A DNA stretch of 64,000 nt from Streptomyces sp. NBC_01296 (GTDB lineage Bacteria > Actinomycetota > Actinomycetes > Streptomycetales > Streptomycetaceae). Below, in pieces: positions 1 through 8,824 of this stretch. The position numbers and the translations under genes are program-made. Under the pieces are notes generated by a model, which saw only the letters and a list, made by a program, of their open reading frames with translations, was not told the origin of the DNA and did not search any database. The DNA is taken from positions 2,480,001 through 2,544,000 of the forward strand of contig NZ_CP130720.1 of assembly GCF_035984415.1 (NCBI RefSeq), written 5' to 3'. The number at the start of each line of letters is the position of its first letter. The stretch's first letter is position 1.

Positions 1-402
1 CGGCATGACCGTACCGTCCCAGCCGGCCTCCTCCGGGGTGAGCCCGGCGAGCCGCTGCAGCTGCTCGGCGACGACCTCGCCCTTGAGCCGGCGCTGGGCG
101 CCCGGCTTGGCGTGCTGCCAGTCGCAGCCGCCGCACTTGCCGGGGCCGGCGTACGGGCACGGGGCCTCGACGCGGTCCTTGGAAGCCTCGAGGACGGTGA
201 TCGCGTCGGCGCGCAGGAAGCGGGAGTCCGCTTCGCCCTCCGTGACCTTCGCGATGACCTTCTCGCCGGGCAGCGTGTGGCGGACGAACAGGACCCGCCC
301 GTCGGAGGTCCGGGCGATGCAGATGCCGCCGTGCGCGACGGGGCCGACCTCGACCTCGTACTCCTCCCCGACCAGTGACTGCTTCTCGTTCTGCTCGGTC
401 AT
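1..402 (-). CDS. TrmA/RlmD-family RNA m5U methyltransferase, N-terminal part (cut by window edge)
   Basis: The first 134 codons are present; the gene reads off the left edge. The N-terminal part looks like a TRAM RNA-binding domain (residues about 8-65, with EVEVGPVAHGG). A cysteine cluster of the form C-x7-C-x2-C follows (CPYAGPGKCGGC), which in this family holds a [4Fe-4S] cluster together with a later cysteine outside the window. The family methylates C5 of specific uridines in rRNA or tRNA using S-adenosylmethionine. The ATG at 400-402 is preceded by GGAG about 10 nt upstream. The neighbouring minus-strand permease stops upstream at 495. The catalytic domain is not visible, so rRNA versus tRNA specificity cannot be decided. 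Confidence 0.85.
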   Translation of the reverse strand, partial: MTEQNEKQSLVGEEYEVEVGPVAHGGICIARTSDGRVLFVRHTLPGEKVIAKVTEGEADSRFLRADAITVLEASKDRVEAPCPYAGPGKCGGCDWQHAKPGAQRRLKGEVVAEQLQRLAGLTPEEAGWDGTVMP

Positions 403-494
403 GGTGGGGAGACTCCAAAACATAAATGGGAACGGCCGGACGACCGACCCACCAGTTTACGTGGATCTCGTCCGGCCGTTTGACACCCCGATCG

Positions 495-2543
495 CTACTT
501 CCCCGTGCGGTCCTTCGGGCGCGGGGTGTCCACCGGTCCGCGGCGCACCGCGCCCGGGGCGTTCCAGTCCTGCCGCTTCTTCGCCCGCTTCTTCGCGAGC
601 TCCGAGGACTCCAGCTGGTACGGCACCGAGGTGACCATCACGCCGGGGGTGAACAGCAGGCGGCCCTTGAGCCGCAGCGCGCTCTGGTTGTGCAGCAGGT
701 GCTCGTACCAGCGGCCGACGACGTACTCCGGGATGTACACGCTGACGGCATCGCGCGGGTTCTCGGTGCGCAGCCCCTTCACGTACTCGACCACGGGGCG
801 GGTGATCTCCCGGTAGGGCGAGTCGAGGATCTTGAGCGGAACGTTGATGCCGCGCCGCTCCCACTCCTCCTTGAGGGCCTTGGTCTCGGCATCGTCGACG
901 TTGACGCTGAGCGCTTCCAGCCGGTTGGAGTGCAGCAGCTTGGCGTAGGCGAGGGCGCGCAGGGTGGGCTTGTGGAGCTTGGACACCAGGACGACGGAGT
1001 GCACCCGCGAGGGCCGCACGTACTCGTCGGGGCGCTCCTCCGCGGCGGCGATCTCGGTGGCGACCCGGTCGTAGTGCCTGCGGATGGCCGTCATCGTGCC
1101 GTAGAAGATCACCATGCCGAGCAGGGCGACCCAGGCGCCGTGGGTGAACTTGGTGGCGAGCACGACGACCAGCACCAGGCCGGTGAAGAAGGCGCCGAAA
1201 GTGTTGATCGCCCGGGAGCGGATCATGTGACGGCGCTTGGCAGGGTCCGTCTCGGCCTTCAGATGGCGGTTCCAGTGACGGACCATGCCGGTCTGGCTGA
1301 GCGTGAAGGATACGAAGACGCCGACGATGTAGAGCTGGATCAGCCTCGTCGAGTCGGCCCCGTAGACCCAGGTGAGCAGGGCGGCCGCGCCGGCGAGCAG
1401 CACGATGCCGTTGGAGAAGGCGAGCCGGTCGCCACGGGTGTGCAGCTGGCGCGGCAGGTAGCGGTCCTGGGCGAGGATCGAGCCGAGCAGCGGGAAGCCG
1501 TTGTACGCGGTGTTGGCCGCGAGGAACAGCACGAGTGCGGTGGCCGCGGCCAGAAGGATGAAGAAGAACGAGCCGTCGCCGAAGACCGCCTCGGCCACCT
1601 GGGAGATGACCGGGTTCTGGACGTATTCGGGGCCGACCGGGATGCCGTTGACCAGCAGGTCCGTGGCGGGTTTCTCGGCCATCCTGACATCGGTGGCCAT
1701 GGCCAGGCCGATGATGCCGCAGAACATGGTCACGGCCAGGGCGCCCATGAGGGCCAGGGTGGTCGCCGCGTTCTTGCTCTTGGGCTTGCGGAAGGCGGGT
1801 ACGCCGTTGCTGATCGCCTCGACGCCGGTCAGGGCGGCACAGCCGGAGGAGAAGGCCCGCAGCAGCAGGAAGACCAGGGCGAACCCCGCCAGGCCCTCGT
1901 GTTCCGCCTTGATCTCGAAATCGGCGGTCGGGGCCTTCATGGTGTCGCCGAGGACGATGCCGCGCCAGGCACCCCACGCGATCATGATGAATACGCCCAC
2001 GACGAAGACGTAGGTCGGAATCGCGAAGAGCTTGCCGGATTCCTTCATGCCCCGCAGGTTCATCAGCGTGAGCAGCAGGATCATCCCGACTGCGCAGAGC
2101 ACCTTGTTCTCGACGACGAAGGGAATGGCCGAGCCCAGGTTCTCGACGCCCGAGGAGATCGACACGGCGACGGTCAGCACGTAGTCGACGAGCAGGGCGC
2201 TCGCGACGGTGAGGCCGGCCTTGGGGCCGAGGTTGGTGTTGGCGACCTCGTAGTCGCCGCCGCCGCTGGGGTAGGCGTGAACGTTCTGCCGGTAGGAGGC
2301 AACCACGGTGAACATCAGCACGACGACCGCGACGGCGATCCAGGGGCTGAAGCGGTACGCCGACACGCCCGCGATCGAGAGGACCAGCAGGACTTCACCC
2401 GGGGCATATGCCACTGAGGAAAGCGGGTCGGACGCGAAGACGGGGAGGGCGATCCGCTTGGGGAGGAGGGTTTCTCCGAGGCGGTCGCTGCGCAGCGCCC
2501 GGCCGATCAGGATCCGTTTGGGCACGTCGGTCAGTTTGGACAC
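495..2543 (-). CDS. APC-superfamily amino acid/polyamine-type permease
   Basis: This 682-aa integral membrane protein has about 12 hydrophobic segments between residues 30 and 490 and a soluble tail of about 150-180 residues. The opening ALPVFASDPLSSVAYAPGE is the conserved helix-1 region of actinobacterial APC permeases, where substrate is bound around a broken helix. The start is GTG at 2541-2543; no strong ribosome site is visible, but the N-terminus (SKLTDVPKRILIGRALRSD) is conserved in such permeases as far as I know. It is divergent from two TrkA-type genes. That arrangement, and the long cytoplasmic C-terminus, would also fit a potassium or cation role, but the substrate cannot be read from the sequence. 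Confidence 0.85.
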   Translation of the reverse strand: MSKLTDVPKRILIGRALRSDRLGETLLPKRIALPVFASDPLSSVAYAPGEVLLVLSIAGVSAYRFSPWIAVAVVVLMFTVVASYRQNVHAYPSGGGDYEVANTNLGPKAGLTVASALLVDYVLTVAVSISSGVENLGSAIPFVVENKVLCAVGMILLLTLMNLRGMKESGKLFAIPTYVFVVGVFIMIAWGAWRGIVLGDTMKAPTADFEIKAEHEGLAGFALVFLLLRAFSSGCAALTGVEAISNGVPAFRKPKSKNAATTLALMGALAVTMFCGIIGLAMATDVRMAEKPATDLLVNGIPVGPEYVQNPVISQVAEAVFGDGSFFFILLAAATALVLFLAANTAYNGFPLLGSILAQDRYLPRQLHTRGDRLAFSNGIVLLAGAAALLTWVYGADSTRLIQLYIVGVFVSFTLSQTGMVRHWNRHLKAETDPAKRRHMIRSRAINTFGAFFTGLVLVVVLATKFTHGAWVALLGMVIFYGTMTAIRRHYDRVATEIAAAEERPDEYVRPSRVHSVVLVSKLHKPTLRALAYAKLLHSNRLEALSVNVDDAETKALKEEWERRGINVPLKILDSPYREITRPVVEYVKGLRTENPRDAVSVYIPEYVVGRWYEHLLHNQSALRLKGRLLFTPGVMVTSVPYQLESSELAKKRAKKRQDWNAPGAVRRGPVDTPRPKDRTGK

Positions 2544-2741
2544 GCAGAGGATCGTAAGCGTTCGAAATCAGCCTGACGAACCCCCCACCCCCTAAGCCGG
2601 TCGATGAGTGCCCGAGTGCACCGCAAGAGCCCCCATGGGTGACCGCCCGTGTGTAGCTTGGGCCATGGTCTGAGACCCTGTGAAGCCAGAGCATGCAATG
2701 AGGCTGGGAACCAGCGAGCGCTGACAGCCGGAAGGACGGCC

Positions 2742-3410
2742 GTGCACATCGTCATTATGGGCTGCGGAAGGGTGGGCTCCGCCCTCGCGCAGACCTTGGA
2801 ACAGCAGGGGCATACGGTCGCGGTCATCGACCAGGACCCCACCGCATTCCGCCGGCTGGGAGCCGGATTCGGCGGCCGCCGCGTCACCGGGGTCGGCTTC
2901 GACCAGGACACGCTGCGCGAGGCCGGGATCGAGGAAGCGGGCGCTTTCGCAGCCGTCAGCAGTGGTGACAATTCCAACATCATCGCTGCCCGCGTGGCGC
3001 GCGAGATGTTCGGTGTCGAGAACGTCGCCGCCCGCATCTACGACCCGAAGCGCGCCGAGGTCTACCAGCGCCTGGGCATCCCGACCGTCGCCACCGTGCG
3101 GTGGACCGCCGACCAGATGCTGCGCCGGCTGCTGCCGTCCGGGGCCGAGCCGCTGTGGCGCGACCCGAGCGGCGGGGTCCAGCTCGCGGAGGTGCACACC
3201 TCCGCCGCCTGGATCGGGCACAAGGTCAGCAAGCTGCAGGACGAGACCGGCGTCCGCGTGGCCTTCCTCACCCGGCTGGGCGAGGCCATGCTGCCGACGT
3301 CCCAGACGGTGCTGCAGGAGGGCGACCTCGTCCACGTGATGATGCGTACGGACGAGATCGACAAGGTCGAGGCGGCCTTCACCGAGGGCCCCGAGGAGGC
3401 ACACGCATGA
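2742..3410 (+). CDS. trkA: TrkA-type potassium uptake regulatory protein (first copy)
   Basis: The 222-aa protein has a TrkA-N Rossmann domain at residues 1-120 (IVIMGCGRVGSALAQ, then an acidic strand end in AVIDQD) that binds NAD(H) or ATP. A TrkA-C/RCK-C domain follows at about 140-215. Such subunits gate K+ channels or transporters at the membrane. Start GTG at 2742 is supported by GGAAGGA 7 nt upstream; an in-frame upstream ATG lacks such a site. Its stop overlaps the start of the next trkA gene by ATGA, so the two are translationally coupled and probably form a hetero-oligomer. The opposite-strand APC permease shares the 198-bp promoter region. Confidence 0.9.
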   Translation: MHIVIMGCGRVGSALAQTLEQQGHTVAVIDQDPTAFRRLGAGFGGRRVTGVGFDQDTLREAGIEEAGAFAAVSSGDNSNIIAARVAREMFGVENVAARIYDPKRAEVYQRLGIPTVATVRWTADQMLRRLLPSGAEPLWRDPSGGVQLAEVHTSAAWIGHKVSKLQDETGVRVAFLTRLGEAMLPTSQTVLQEGDLVHVMMRTDEIDKVEAAFTEGPEEAHA

Positions 3411-4069
3411 GGGTCGCGATCGCCGGAGCCGGCGCGGTGGGCCGTTCCATCGCGGGCGAGCTCCTGGAGAACGGGCACGAGGTGCTGCTCGTCGACAAGG
3501 CGCCGACCGCCATCTCCGTGGAGCGGGTGCCGCAGGCCGAGTGGCTGCTGGCCGACGCCTGCGAGATCACCTCGCTCGACGAGGCCGCGCTGCAGCGCTG
3601 CAACGTCGTCATCGCCGCCACGGGCGACGACAAGGTCAACCTGGTCGTCTCCCTCCTGGCCAAGACCGAGTACGGGGTCCCCCGGGTCGTGGCGCGGGTG
3701 AACAACCCGAAGAACGAGTGGCTCTTCAACGAGTCCTGGGGCGTCGACGTCGCGGTCTCCACGCCGCGTCTGATGTCGGCCCTGGTCGAAGAGGCCGTCA
3801 GCGTCGGCGACCTGGTGCGGCTGCTCCGCTTCAGCCACGGCGACGCCAACCTCGTCGAGCTGACCCTGCCCGCCGACTCCTCGGTCGCCGGGACCCAGAT
3901 CAGCGAGATCACCTGGCCCGAGGACACCTCGCTGGTCACGATCATCCGCGGCAACCGGGTCCTGACCCCGCACGCGGAGGAGACCCTCGAGCCGGGCGAC
4001 GAACTGCTCTTCGTGGCCGCCCAGGCCCGCGAGGAACAGTTGGAGGACCTCCTCCAGGCCCGTCACTGA
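3407..4069 (+). CDS. trkA: TrkA-type potassium uptake regulatory protein (second copy)
   Basis: This 220-aa protein has the same layout as its upstream neighbour: an NAD-binding TrkA-N domain (VAIAGAGAVGRSIAGELLENG, residues 3-23, with LLVDK closing strand 2) and a C-terminal RCK-C domain at about 140-215. The ATG at 3407 overlaps the preceding stop codon (ATGA), so start choice is secure. Tandem trkA genes are common in Streptomyces; together they likely regulate one K+ transporter. Transcription ends at a strong bidirectional hairpin at 4087-4125. Confidence 0.9.
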   Translation: MRVAIAGAGAVGRSIAGELLENGHEVLLVDKAPTAISVERVPQAEWLLADACEITSLDEAALQRCNVVIAATGDDKVNLVVSLLAKTEYGVPRVVARVNNPKNEWLFNESWGVDVAVSTPRLMSALVEEAVSVGDLVRLLRFSHGDANLVELTLPADSSVAGTQISEITWPEDTSLVTIIRGNRVLTPHAEETLEPGDELLFVAAQAREEQLEDLLQARH

Positions 4070-4086
4070 CGGCACGCGACACGACG

Positions 4087-4125
4087 AAGGGGCGGGCCGA
4101 CCATCCGATGGTCGGCCCGCCCCTT
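4087..4125. terminator. Bidirectional rho-independent-like terminator
   Basis: A perfect 18-bp inverted repeat (arm AAGGGGCGGGCCGACCAT) with a 3-nt loop CCG lies between the convergent trkA (+) and DUF3159 (-) genes. It has a short A/T end on each side. Confidence 0.9.
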
Positions 4126-4174
4126 TCGCGTCATCGTCCGGCAGGCCCGGGCACCCGAGCCCGCCGGCGGGGGG

Positions 4175-4927
4175 TCAGGCCCCGTGTTCCCGGGCGGCAG
4201 CGGCCTTGGCGGCCTCCTCGGCGGCGTCCTTGGCCTCCCACTCCGCGATCACGTCGATCGGCGGCGGGGCCTTCGCCAGGAACACCCACGTGAAGTACAC
4301 CGCGAGCACCATCGGGGGCAGCTTCAGCGCGATGAGCACCCAGCCCAGCTGCGTCGCGTCCCCCCACCAGTACAGCGGGAAGAGGATCGCGTACTTCGCC
4401 AGGAAGATGAGCCCCCAGGCCAGGCTGGCCTTGGTGTACGCCTTCTTCCGCCCGGGGTTGCGGGTGCGCCAGGACAGGTTCTCCTTGAACACCGGGCCCA
4501 GGATCACGCCCAGCAGCGGGAACCCGACGAGCGCGGACAGCGTGAAGGCCACGCCCAGCCCGGCGCCGTAGATCATGCCGGGCAGGTAGAAGCCCTTGGC
4601 GGTGCCCGTGAACAGGGCGAAGGCCACGCCGACCCCCACGCCGAAGACCCCGCTGAAGGCGTGCTTCACGGTGTCCTTGCGCAGCAGCCGCACGATCACG
4701 AGCAGGACCGCGACGGCGCCCGCCGCGATCGCGGACATCTTCACGTCCTTGTTGACCGTGTAGATCATCACGAAGAGCAGCCCGGGGAGCATCGTCTCCA
4801 CGGTGCCCCGGACGCCGCCGAAGGCGTCGAAGAGCGCCGCCTGGGTCACGGCCTTCTGGTCGGCGGCCGGATCCGGGGACGGCCCGCCTGCGGGGTCCGG
4901 GGTGGTCGGTTTGTCGAATGACGTCAC
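4175..4927 (-). CDS. DUF3159 membrane protein
   Basis: This 250-aa protein has about six hydrophobic segments between residues 45 and 220. A short proline-rich N-terminus precedes them (TPDPAGGPSPDPAAD) and an alanine/glutamate-rich charged C-terminal tail follows. The body (FDAFGGVRGTVETMLPGLLFV) is characteristic of the DUF3159 family of actinobacteria, whose function is unknown. GTG at 4925-4927 lies 3 bp after the stop of the OB-fold gene and is served by AGGAG inside that gene's end, so the two are co-transcribed. Nothing in it points to a specific substrate. Confidence 0.8.
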   Translation of the reverse strand: MTSFDKPTTPDPAGGPSPDPAADQKAVTQAALFDAFGGVRGTVETMLPGLLFVMIYTVNKDVKMSAIAAGAVAVLLVIVRLLRKDTVKHAFSGVFGVGVGVAFALFTGTAKGFYLPGMIYGAGLGVAFTLSALVGFPLLGVILGPVFKENLSWRTRNPGRKKAYTKASLAWGLIFLAKYAILFPLYWWGDATQLGWVLIALKLPPMVLAVYFTWVFLAKAPPPIDVIAEWEAKDAAEEAAKAAAAREHGA

Positions 4928-4930
4928 CGG

Positions 4931-5350
4931 TCAGTGCTCCTGTCCGAGCGGTCGGAGTTCGTACTTCGGGTTGAAGAGGACCCGGCGGCCGTGGCTCAGC
5001 GAGATCCGCCCTGAGGCGATCATGCGCCGGCCGGGCTCGATTCCCACGATCGAGCGACGCCCGAGCCAGACCACGTCCAGCGCGGCCGAGCCGTCGAAGA
5101 GCTCCGCCTCCAGGGCGGGCACTCCCGCGCGCGGCCGGAGGGTGACGGTACGCAGGGTTCCCGTGACCTTGACTATCTGGCGGTCGTGGCAGTCGCAGAT
5201 CCGCGTGCACCCCGCGGCTTCTGCGTCCTCCTGCAGTTCCGCCGAATGCAGCTCCTCCTGCGAGGTGGACAGCCGCTCTATCATCCGCCGGAACCGGCCC
5301 GCCGGCCTGACCGGCTTGGCGGACTTCTCGGGACGCGGTTCAGCACTCAT
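4931..5350 (-). CDS. Small OB-fold nucleic-acid-binding protein
   Basis: The protein has 139 aa. The basic N-terminus (residues 1-30) is followed by a segment with RICDCHDRQIVKVTGTLRTV and a beta-rich region (residues 55-135; LEAELFDGSAALDVVWLGRR, GRRMIASGRISL) typical of a single OB fold, as in tRNA anticodon-binding and DNA-binding domains. It sits directly upstream of the DUF3159 gene (3 bp apart) and shares its transcript. Partner and nucleic acid are unknown. The ATG at 5348-5350 has no strong ribosome site, so a slightly shorter form is possible. Confidence 0.75.
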   Translation of the reverse strand: MSAEPRPEKSAKPVRPAGRFRRMIERLSTSQEELHSAELQEDAEAAGCTRICDCHDRQIVKVTGTLRTVTLRPRAGVPALEAELFDGSAALDVVWLGRRSIVGIEPGRRMIASGRISLSHGRRVLFNPKYELRPLGQEH

Positions 5351-5374
5351 ACAGGAAGCGTACCGGCGCCCCCG

Positions 5375-6061
5375 CTACCTCTCGAAGCGGTATCCCATGC
5401 CCGGCTCCGTGATGAAGTGCCGCGGGTGCGAGGGGTCCGCCTCCAGTTTGCGCCGCAGCTGGGCCATGTAGACCCGCAGGTAGTTCGTCTCCGTGCCGTA
5501 CGAGGGCCCCCAGACCTCCTGGAGCAGCTGCTTCTGGCTGACCAGCTTGCCGCCGTTGCGGACCAGCACCTCGAGCAGGTGCCATTCGGTGGGCGTGAGC
5601 CGTACGTCGCGCCCCTCGCGCACGGCCTTCTTCGCGGCGAGGTCCACCGTGAAACCGTCGGTCTCCACGATCACCTCGTCCTCGCCGGCGCCTGCGGAGG
5701 GCTCGGCCCGGCGGACGGCGGCGCGCAGCCGCGCCAGCAGCTCGTCCATGCCGAAGGGCTTGGTGACGTAGTCGTCGGCCCCGGCGTCCAGCGCCTCGAC
5801 CTTCTCGTCGGAGGTGTGCCGGGCCGAGAGGACCAGGATCGGCACCCTGGTCCAGCCGCGCAGGCCCTTGATCACCTCGATGCCGTCCATGTCGGGCAGG
5901 CCGAGGTCGAGGACGACCACGTCGGGGTGGCGGGCGGCCGCGAGCTCCAGGGCGCCGGCCCCGTCCGCCGCGGCGTCGACCTCGTACTTGCGTGCCTTCA
6001 GATTGATCACGAGGGCTCGGACGATCTGCGGCTCGTCGTCCACCACGAGCACCCGGGTCAT
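5375..6061 (-). CDS. kdpE: KdpE-type response regulator
   Basis: This 228-aa OmpR/PhoB-class regulator has a receiver domain at residues 1-118 with acidic pocket DDE (8-10), phospho-acceptor Asp52 (VVVLDLGLPDMDG) and Lys in TKPFG. A winged-helix DNA-binding domain occupies about 135-225 (RLTPTEWHLLEVLVRNGG, ending YMAQLRRKLE and GMGYRF). The ATG at 6059-6061 overlaps the kdpD stop by ATGA. With KdpD it would sense K+ limitation and turgor and activate a kdpFABC operon, but none is present here, so its target lies elsewhere or differs. Confidence 0.9.
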   Translation of the reverse strand: MTRVLVVDDEPQIVRALVINLKARKYEVDAAADGAGALELAAARHPDVVVLDLGLPDMDGIEVIKGLRGWTRVPILVLSARHTSDEKVEALDAGADDYVTKPFGMDELLARLRAAVRRAEPSAGAGEDEVIVETDGFTVDLAAKKAVREGRDVRLTPTEWHLLEVLVRNGGKLVSQKQLLQEVWGPSYGTETNYLRVYMAQLRRKLEADPSHPRHFITEPGMGYRFER

Positions 6062-8655
6062 TGAGGTCCTGCTTTCTGTCGTATCGGGTCGAGATCCATG
6101 AGGTCGGTGGCAGGTGCCCCGTCGTCCGCCGCGCCGTGTGCCGGTCCACTGTCGCGTGTCACGGCGCGCAGCGTCAGCACCATCGTGAGGCCGCCGCCCG
6201 GGGTGTCCTCGGCCGTCAGGGTGCCGTCCATGGCCTCGGCGAAGCCCCGGGCCACCGCGAGGCCGAGGCCCACCCCGGCGCCGCGCGGTGCGTCCCCGTG
6301 CCGCTGGAAGGGGGCGAAGATGCGGTCCTTGGCCTCGTCGGGCACCCCGGGCCCGCGGTCCACGACGCGCACCTCGACCCGGTCGCCGAGGAAGCTGCCC
6401 GCGACGACCACCGGCTCCCCGGCCGGGCTGTACTTGACGGCGTTCTCCACCACGTTGGCGACGGTCCGCTCCAGCAGCCCCGGATCCACCGCCACCATCG
6501 GCAGCGTCTCCGGGACGTCCAGCACCACGCTGTCCTCCGGTACGCCGCCCAGCGCCATCGGGACCACCTCGTCGAGGTCGATCTCCCGGATCAGCGGGGT
6601 CACGGTGCCGGTCTGCAGTCGGGACATGTCGAGCAGGTTGCCCACCAGGTGGTCGAGCCGGTCGGCGCCGTCCTCGATGCCCTCGAGGAGCTCGGCCCGG
6701 TCCTCCTCGGACCAGTCCACGTCGTCGGAGCGCAGGGAGGACACCGAGGCCTTGATGGAGGCCAGCGGTGTACGCAGGTCGTGGCTGACGGCGGCCAGCA
6801 GCGCGGTCCGGATCCGGTTGCCCTCCGCCAGCCGGCGGGCCTCCTCGGCCTCCCCGACCAGCCGCTGCCGGTCCAGGACCACGGCGGCCTGGGCCGCGAA
6901 CGCGCCGAGCACCCGGCGGTCCTCGGCGGGCAGCACCCGGCCGGACAGGGCCAGCGCCATGTGGTCCCCGATGGGCATGTCCACATCGGCGTCCTCGGGG
7001 CGGCCGGCCGGGCTCGGGCCGACGCTGCCGGCGGGCTTCCAGGGCTCGACGTCGCTCGCGCGCTCCAGCAGGGCCACGGATTCCATGGCGAAGGTCTCGC
7101 GCACCCGCTCCAGCAGGGCGTCCAGCGTGGTCTCGCCGCGCAGGACGCTGCCGGCCAGGAAGGAGAGGATCTCGGACTCGGCCCGCAGCCGGGCGGCCTG
7201 GTGGGTGCGCCGCGCGGCCAGGTCCACCACCGAGGCCACGGAGACGGCCACCCCGAAGAAGACGGCGATGGCCACGATGTTCTTGGGGTCGGAGATGGTG
7301 AGGCGGTGCACGGGCGGGGCGAAGAAGTAGTTCAGCAGCAGCGAGCCGAAGGCGGCCGAGGCCAGCGCCGGCCAGAGCCCGCCCAGCAGCGCGGCGGCCA
7401 CGGTCAGCGAGAGGAACAGCAGCATCTCGTTGGCCAGGCCCGGGTCGGCGTTCACGTGCGTGAGGAGCACGGCCAGCAGGGCGGGGAGGACCATCCCGAC
7501 GACCCAGCCCGCGATGATCCGGGTCCGTCCGAGCCGGGCCGCCGAGCGGACCACGGGCAGGCCGCGGCCCCGGGCGACCTCCTCGTGCGTGACGATGTGC
7601 ACGTCGAGGTCGGGCCCCGAGTCGCGGGCCACGGTGGCGCCGACACCAGGGCCGAAGACGTACTGCCAGGCCTTGCGGCGGCTGGAGCCGAGCACGATCT
7701 GGGTGGCGTTGACCCCGCGGGCGAAGGCGAGCAGGGCGTCGGGGATGTCGTCGCCGATCACATGGTGAAACGTTCCGCCAAGATCCTCGACCAGCGTCCG
7801 CTGGACCGCCAGCTCCTTCGGCGAGGCCGCGGTCAGCCCGTCGCTGCGGGCGATGTAGACGGCAAGGATCTCGCTGCCGGAGCCCTTGGCCGCCATCCGG
7901 GAGGCGCGGCGGATGAGCGTACGGCCCTCGGGCCCGCCCGTGAGCCCGACGACGATCCGCTCGCGGGCCTGCCAGGTGGAGCGGATGTCGTGTTCGCCCC
8001 GGTACTGCTGAAGGTACTCGTCCACCCGGTCGGCCACCCACAGCAGCGCGAGCTCGCGCAGGGCGGTGAGGTTGCCGGGCCGGAAGTAGTTCGACAGGGC
8101 CGCGTCGACCTTGTCGGACTGGTAGATGTTCCCGTGCGCCATGCGCCGGCGCAGTGCCTGCGGGGACATGTCGACGAGCTCGATCTGGTCGGCGCGCCGC
8201 ACCACCTCGTCCGGCACGGTCTCGCGCTGCCGCACGCCGGTGATGGACTCCACCACGTCGCCGAGCGACTCCAGGTGCTGGATGTTGACCGTGGTGACGA
8301 CGTCGACGCCCGCCTGCAGCAGCTCCTCGACGTCCTGCCAGCGCTTCGCGTTGCGCGAGCCGGGCACGTTGGTGTGCGCGAGCTCGTCCACGAGGGCGAC
8401 CGCGGGCCGGCGCGCCAGTACGGCGTCCACGTCCATCTCGGTGAAGGCGGCGCCCCGGTACGAGAGCTCCCCCCGCGGCAGCTGTTCGAGCCCGTGCAGC
8501 ATCACCTCGGTGCGCGGCCGCCCGTGGTGCTCGACGAAGCCGACGACGCAGTCGCCGCCCCGCTCCACCCGGCGATGACCCTCGGAGAGCATCGCGTACG
8601 TCTTGCCCACACCGGGCGCCGCGCCGAGGTAGATCCGTAGCCTGCCGCGTCCCAT
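6058..8655 (-). CDS. kdpD: KdpD-type sensor histidine kinase
   Basis: The protein has 865 aa in the full KdpD layout. It begins with an N-terminal KdpD domain with Walker A GAAPGVGKT (residues 11-19), then a universal-stress-like domain at about 225-350. Four membrane spans follow at about 375-480, a GAF-like segment at about 500-620, the HisKA box with SHDLRTPLASIKAS, and an ATPase domain with N box VVENAVKYS and G boxes DRGPGVP and GVGLGLAVA. I chose ATG at 8653-8655 because it has GGAG 9 nt upstream and matches the usual MGRGRLRIYLG start; longer in-frame starts upstream lack support. It is translationally coupled to kdpE. Confidence 0.92.
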   Translation of the reverse strand: MGRGRLRIYLGAAPGVGKTYAMLSEGHRRVERGGDCVVGFVEHHGRPRTEVMLHGLEQLPRGELSYRGAAFTEMDVDAVLARRPAVALVDELAHTNVPGSRNAKRWQDVEELLQAGVDVVTTVNIQHLESLGDVVESITGVRQRETVPDEVVRRADQIELVDMSPQALRRRMAHGNIYQSDKVDAALSNYFRPGNLTALRELALLWVADRVDEYLQQYRGEHDIRSTWQARERIVVGLTGGPEGRTLIRRASRMAAKGSGSEILAVYIARSDGLTAASPKELAVQRTLVEDLGGTFHHVIGDDIPDALLAFARGVNATQIVLGSSRRKAWQYVFGPGVGATVARDSGPDLDVHIVTHEEVARGRGLPVVRSAARLGRTRIIAGWVVGMVLPALLAVLLTHVNADPGLANEMLLFLSLTVAAALLGGLWPALASAAFGSLLLNYFFAPPVHRLTISDPKNIVAIAVFFGVAVSVASVVDLAARRTHQAARLRAESEILSFLAGSVLRGETTLDALLERVRETFAMESVALLERASDVEPWKPAGSVGPSPAGRPEDADVDMPIGDHMALALSGRVLPAEDRRVLGAFAAQAAVVLDRQRLVGEAEEARRLAEGNRIRTALLAAVSHDLRTPLASIKASVSSLRSDDVDWSEEDRAELLEGIEDGADRLDHLVGNLLDMSRLQTGTVTPLIREIDLDEVVPMALGGVPEDSVVLDVPETLPMVAVDPGLLERTVANVVENAVKYSPAGEPVVVAGSFLGDRVEVRVVDRGPGVPDEAKDRIFAPFQRHGDAPRGAGVGLGLAVARGFAEAMDGTLTAEDTPGGGLTMVLTLRAVTRDSGPAHGAADDGAPATDLMDLDPIRQKAGPQ

Positions 8656-8748
8656 GCGCCCATTCTCCGGGACGTTTCCGCCGATCACGCACTTTTCCCG
8701 GCCGTCCGCCGATCCCTGACGGATCTCTGACACCCCGCGGGTACGACA

Positions 8749-8780
8749 GCGGGCCGTACCCCCGAAGGAGTACGGCCCGC
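8749..8780 (-). terminator. Hairpin downstream of the DUF3710 gene
   Basis: An 11-bp perfect stem (GCGGGCCGTAC) with a 10-nt loop lies between the minus-strand DUF3710 stop (8825) and the kdpD start (8655). It would separate the dut-DUF3710 transcript from kdpDE. Confidence 0.7.
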
Positions 8781-8824
8781 GGCCTGAAACAGTCGCCGAG
8801 CAGGCGTCGCCGGAGATCCGCCGG

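Noticed and set aside
2544..2741. Possible c-di-AMP (ydaO-type) riboswitch ahead of the trkA genes
   Set aside because: The 198-bp divergent gap holds a GGGAACC stretch but I could not recognise the conserved core or pairing of that riboswitch.
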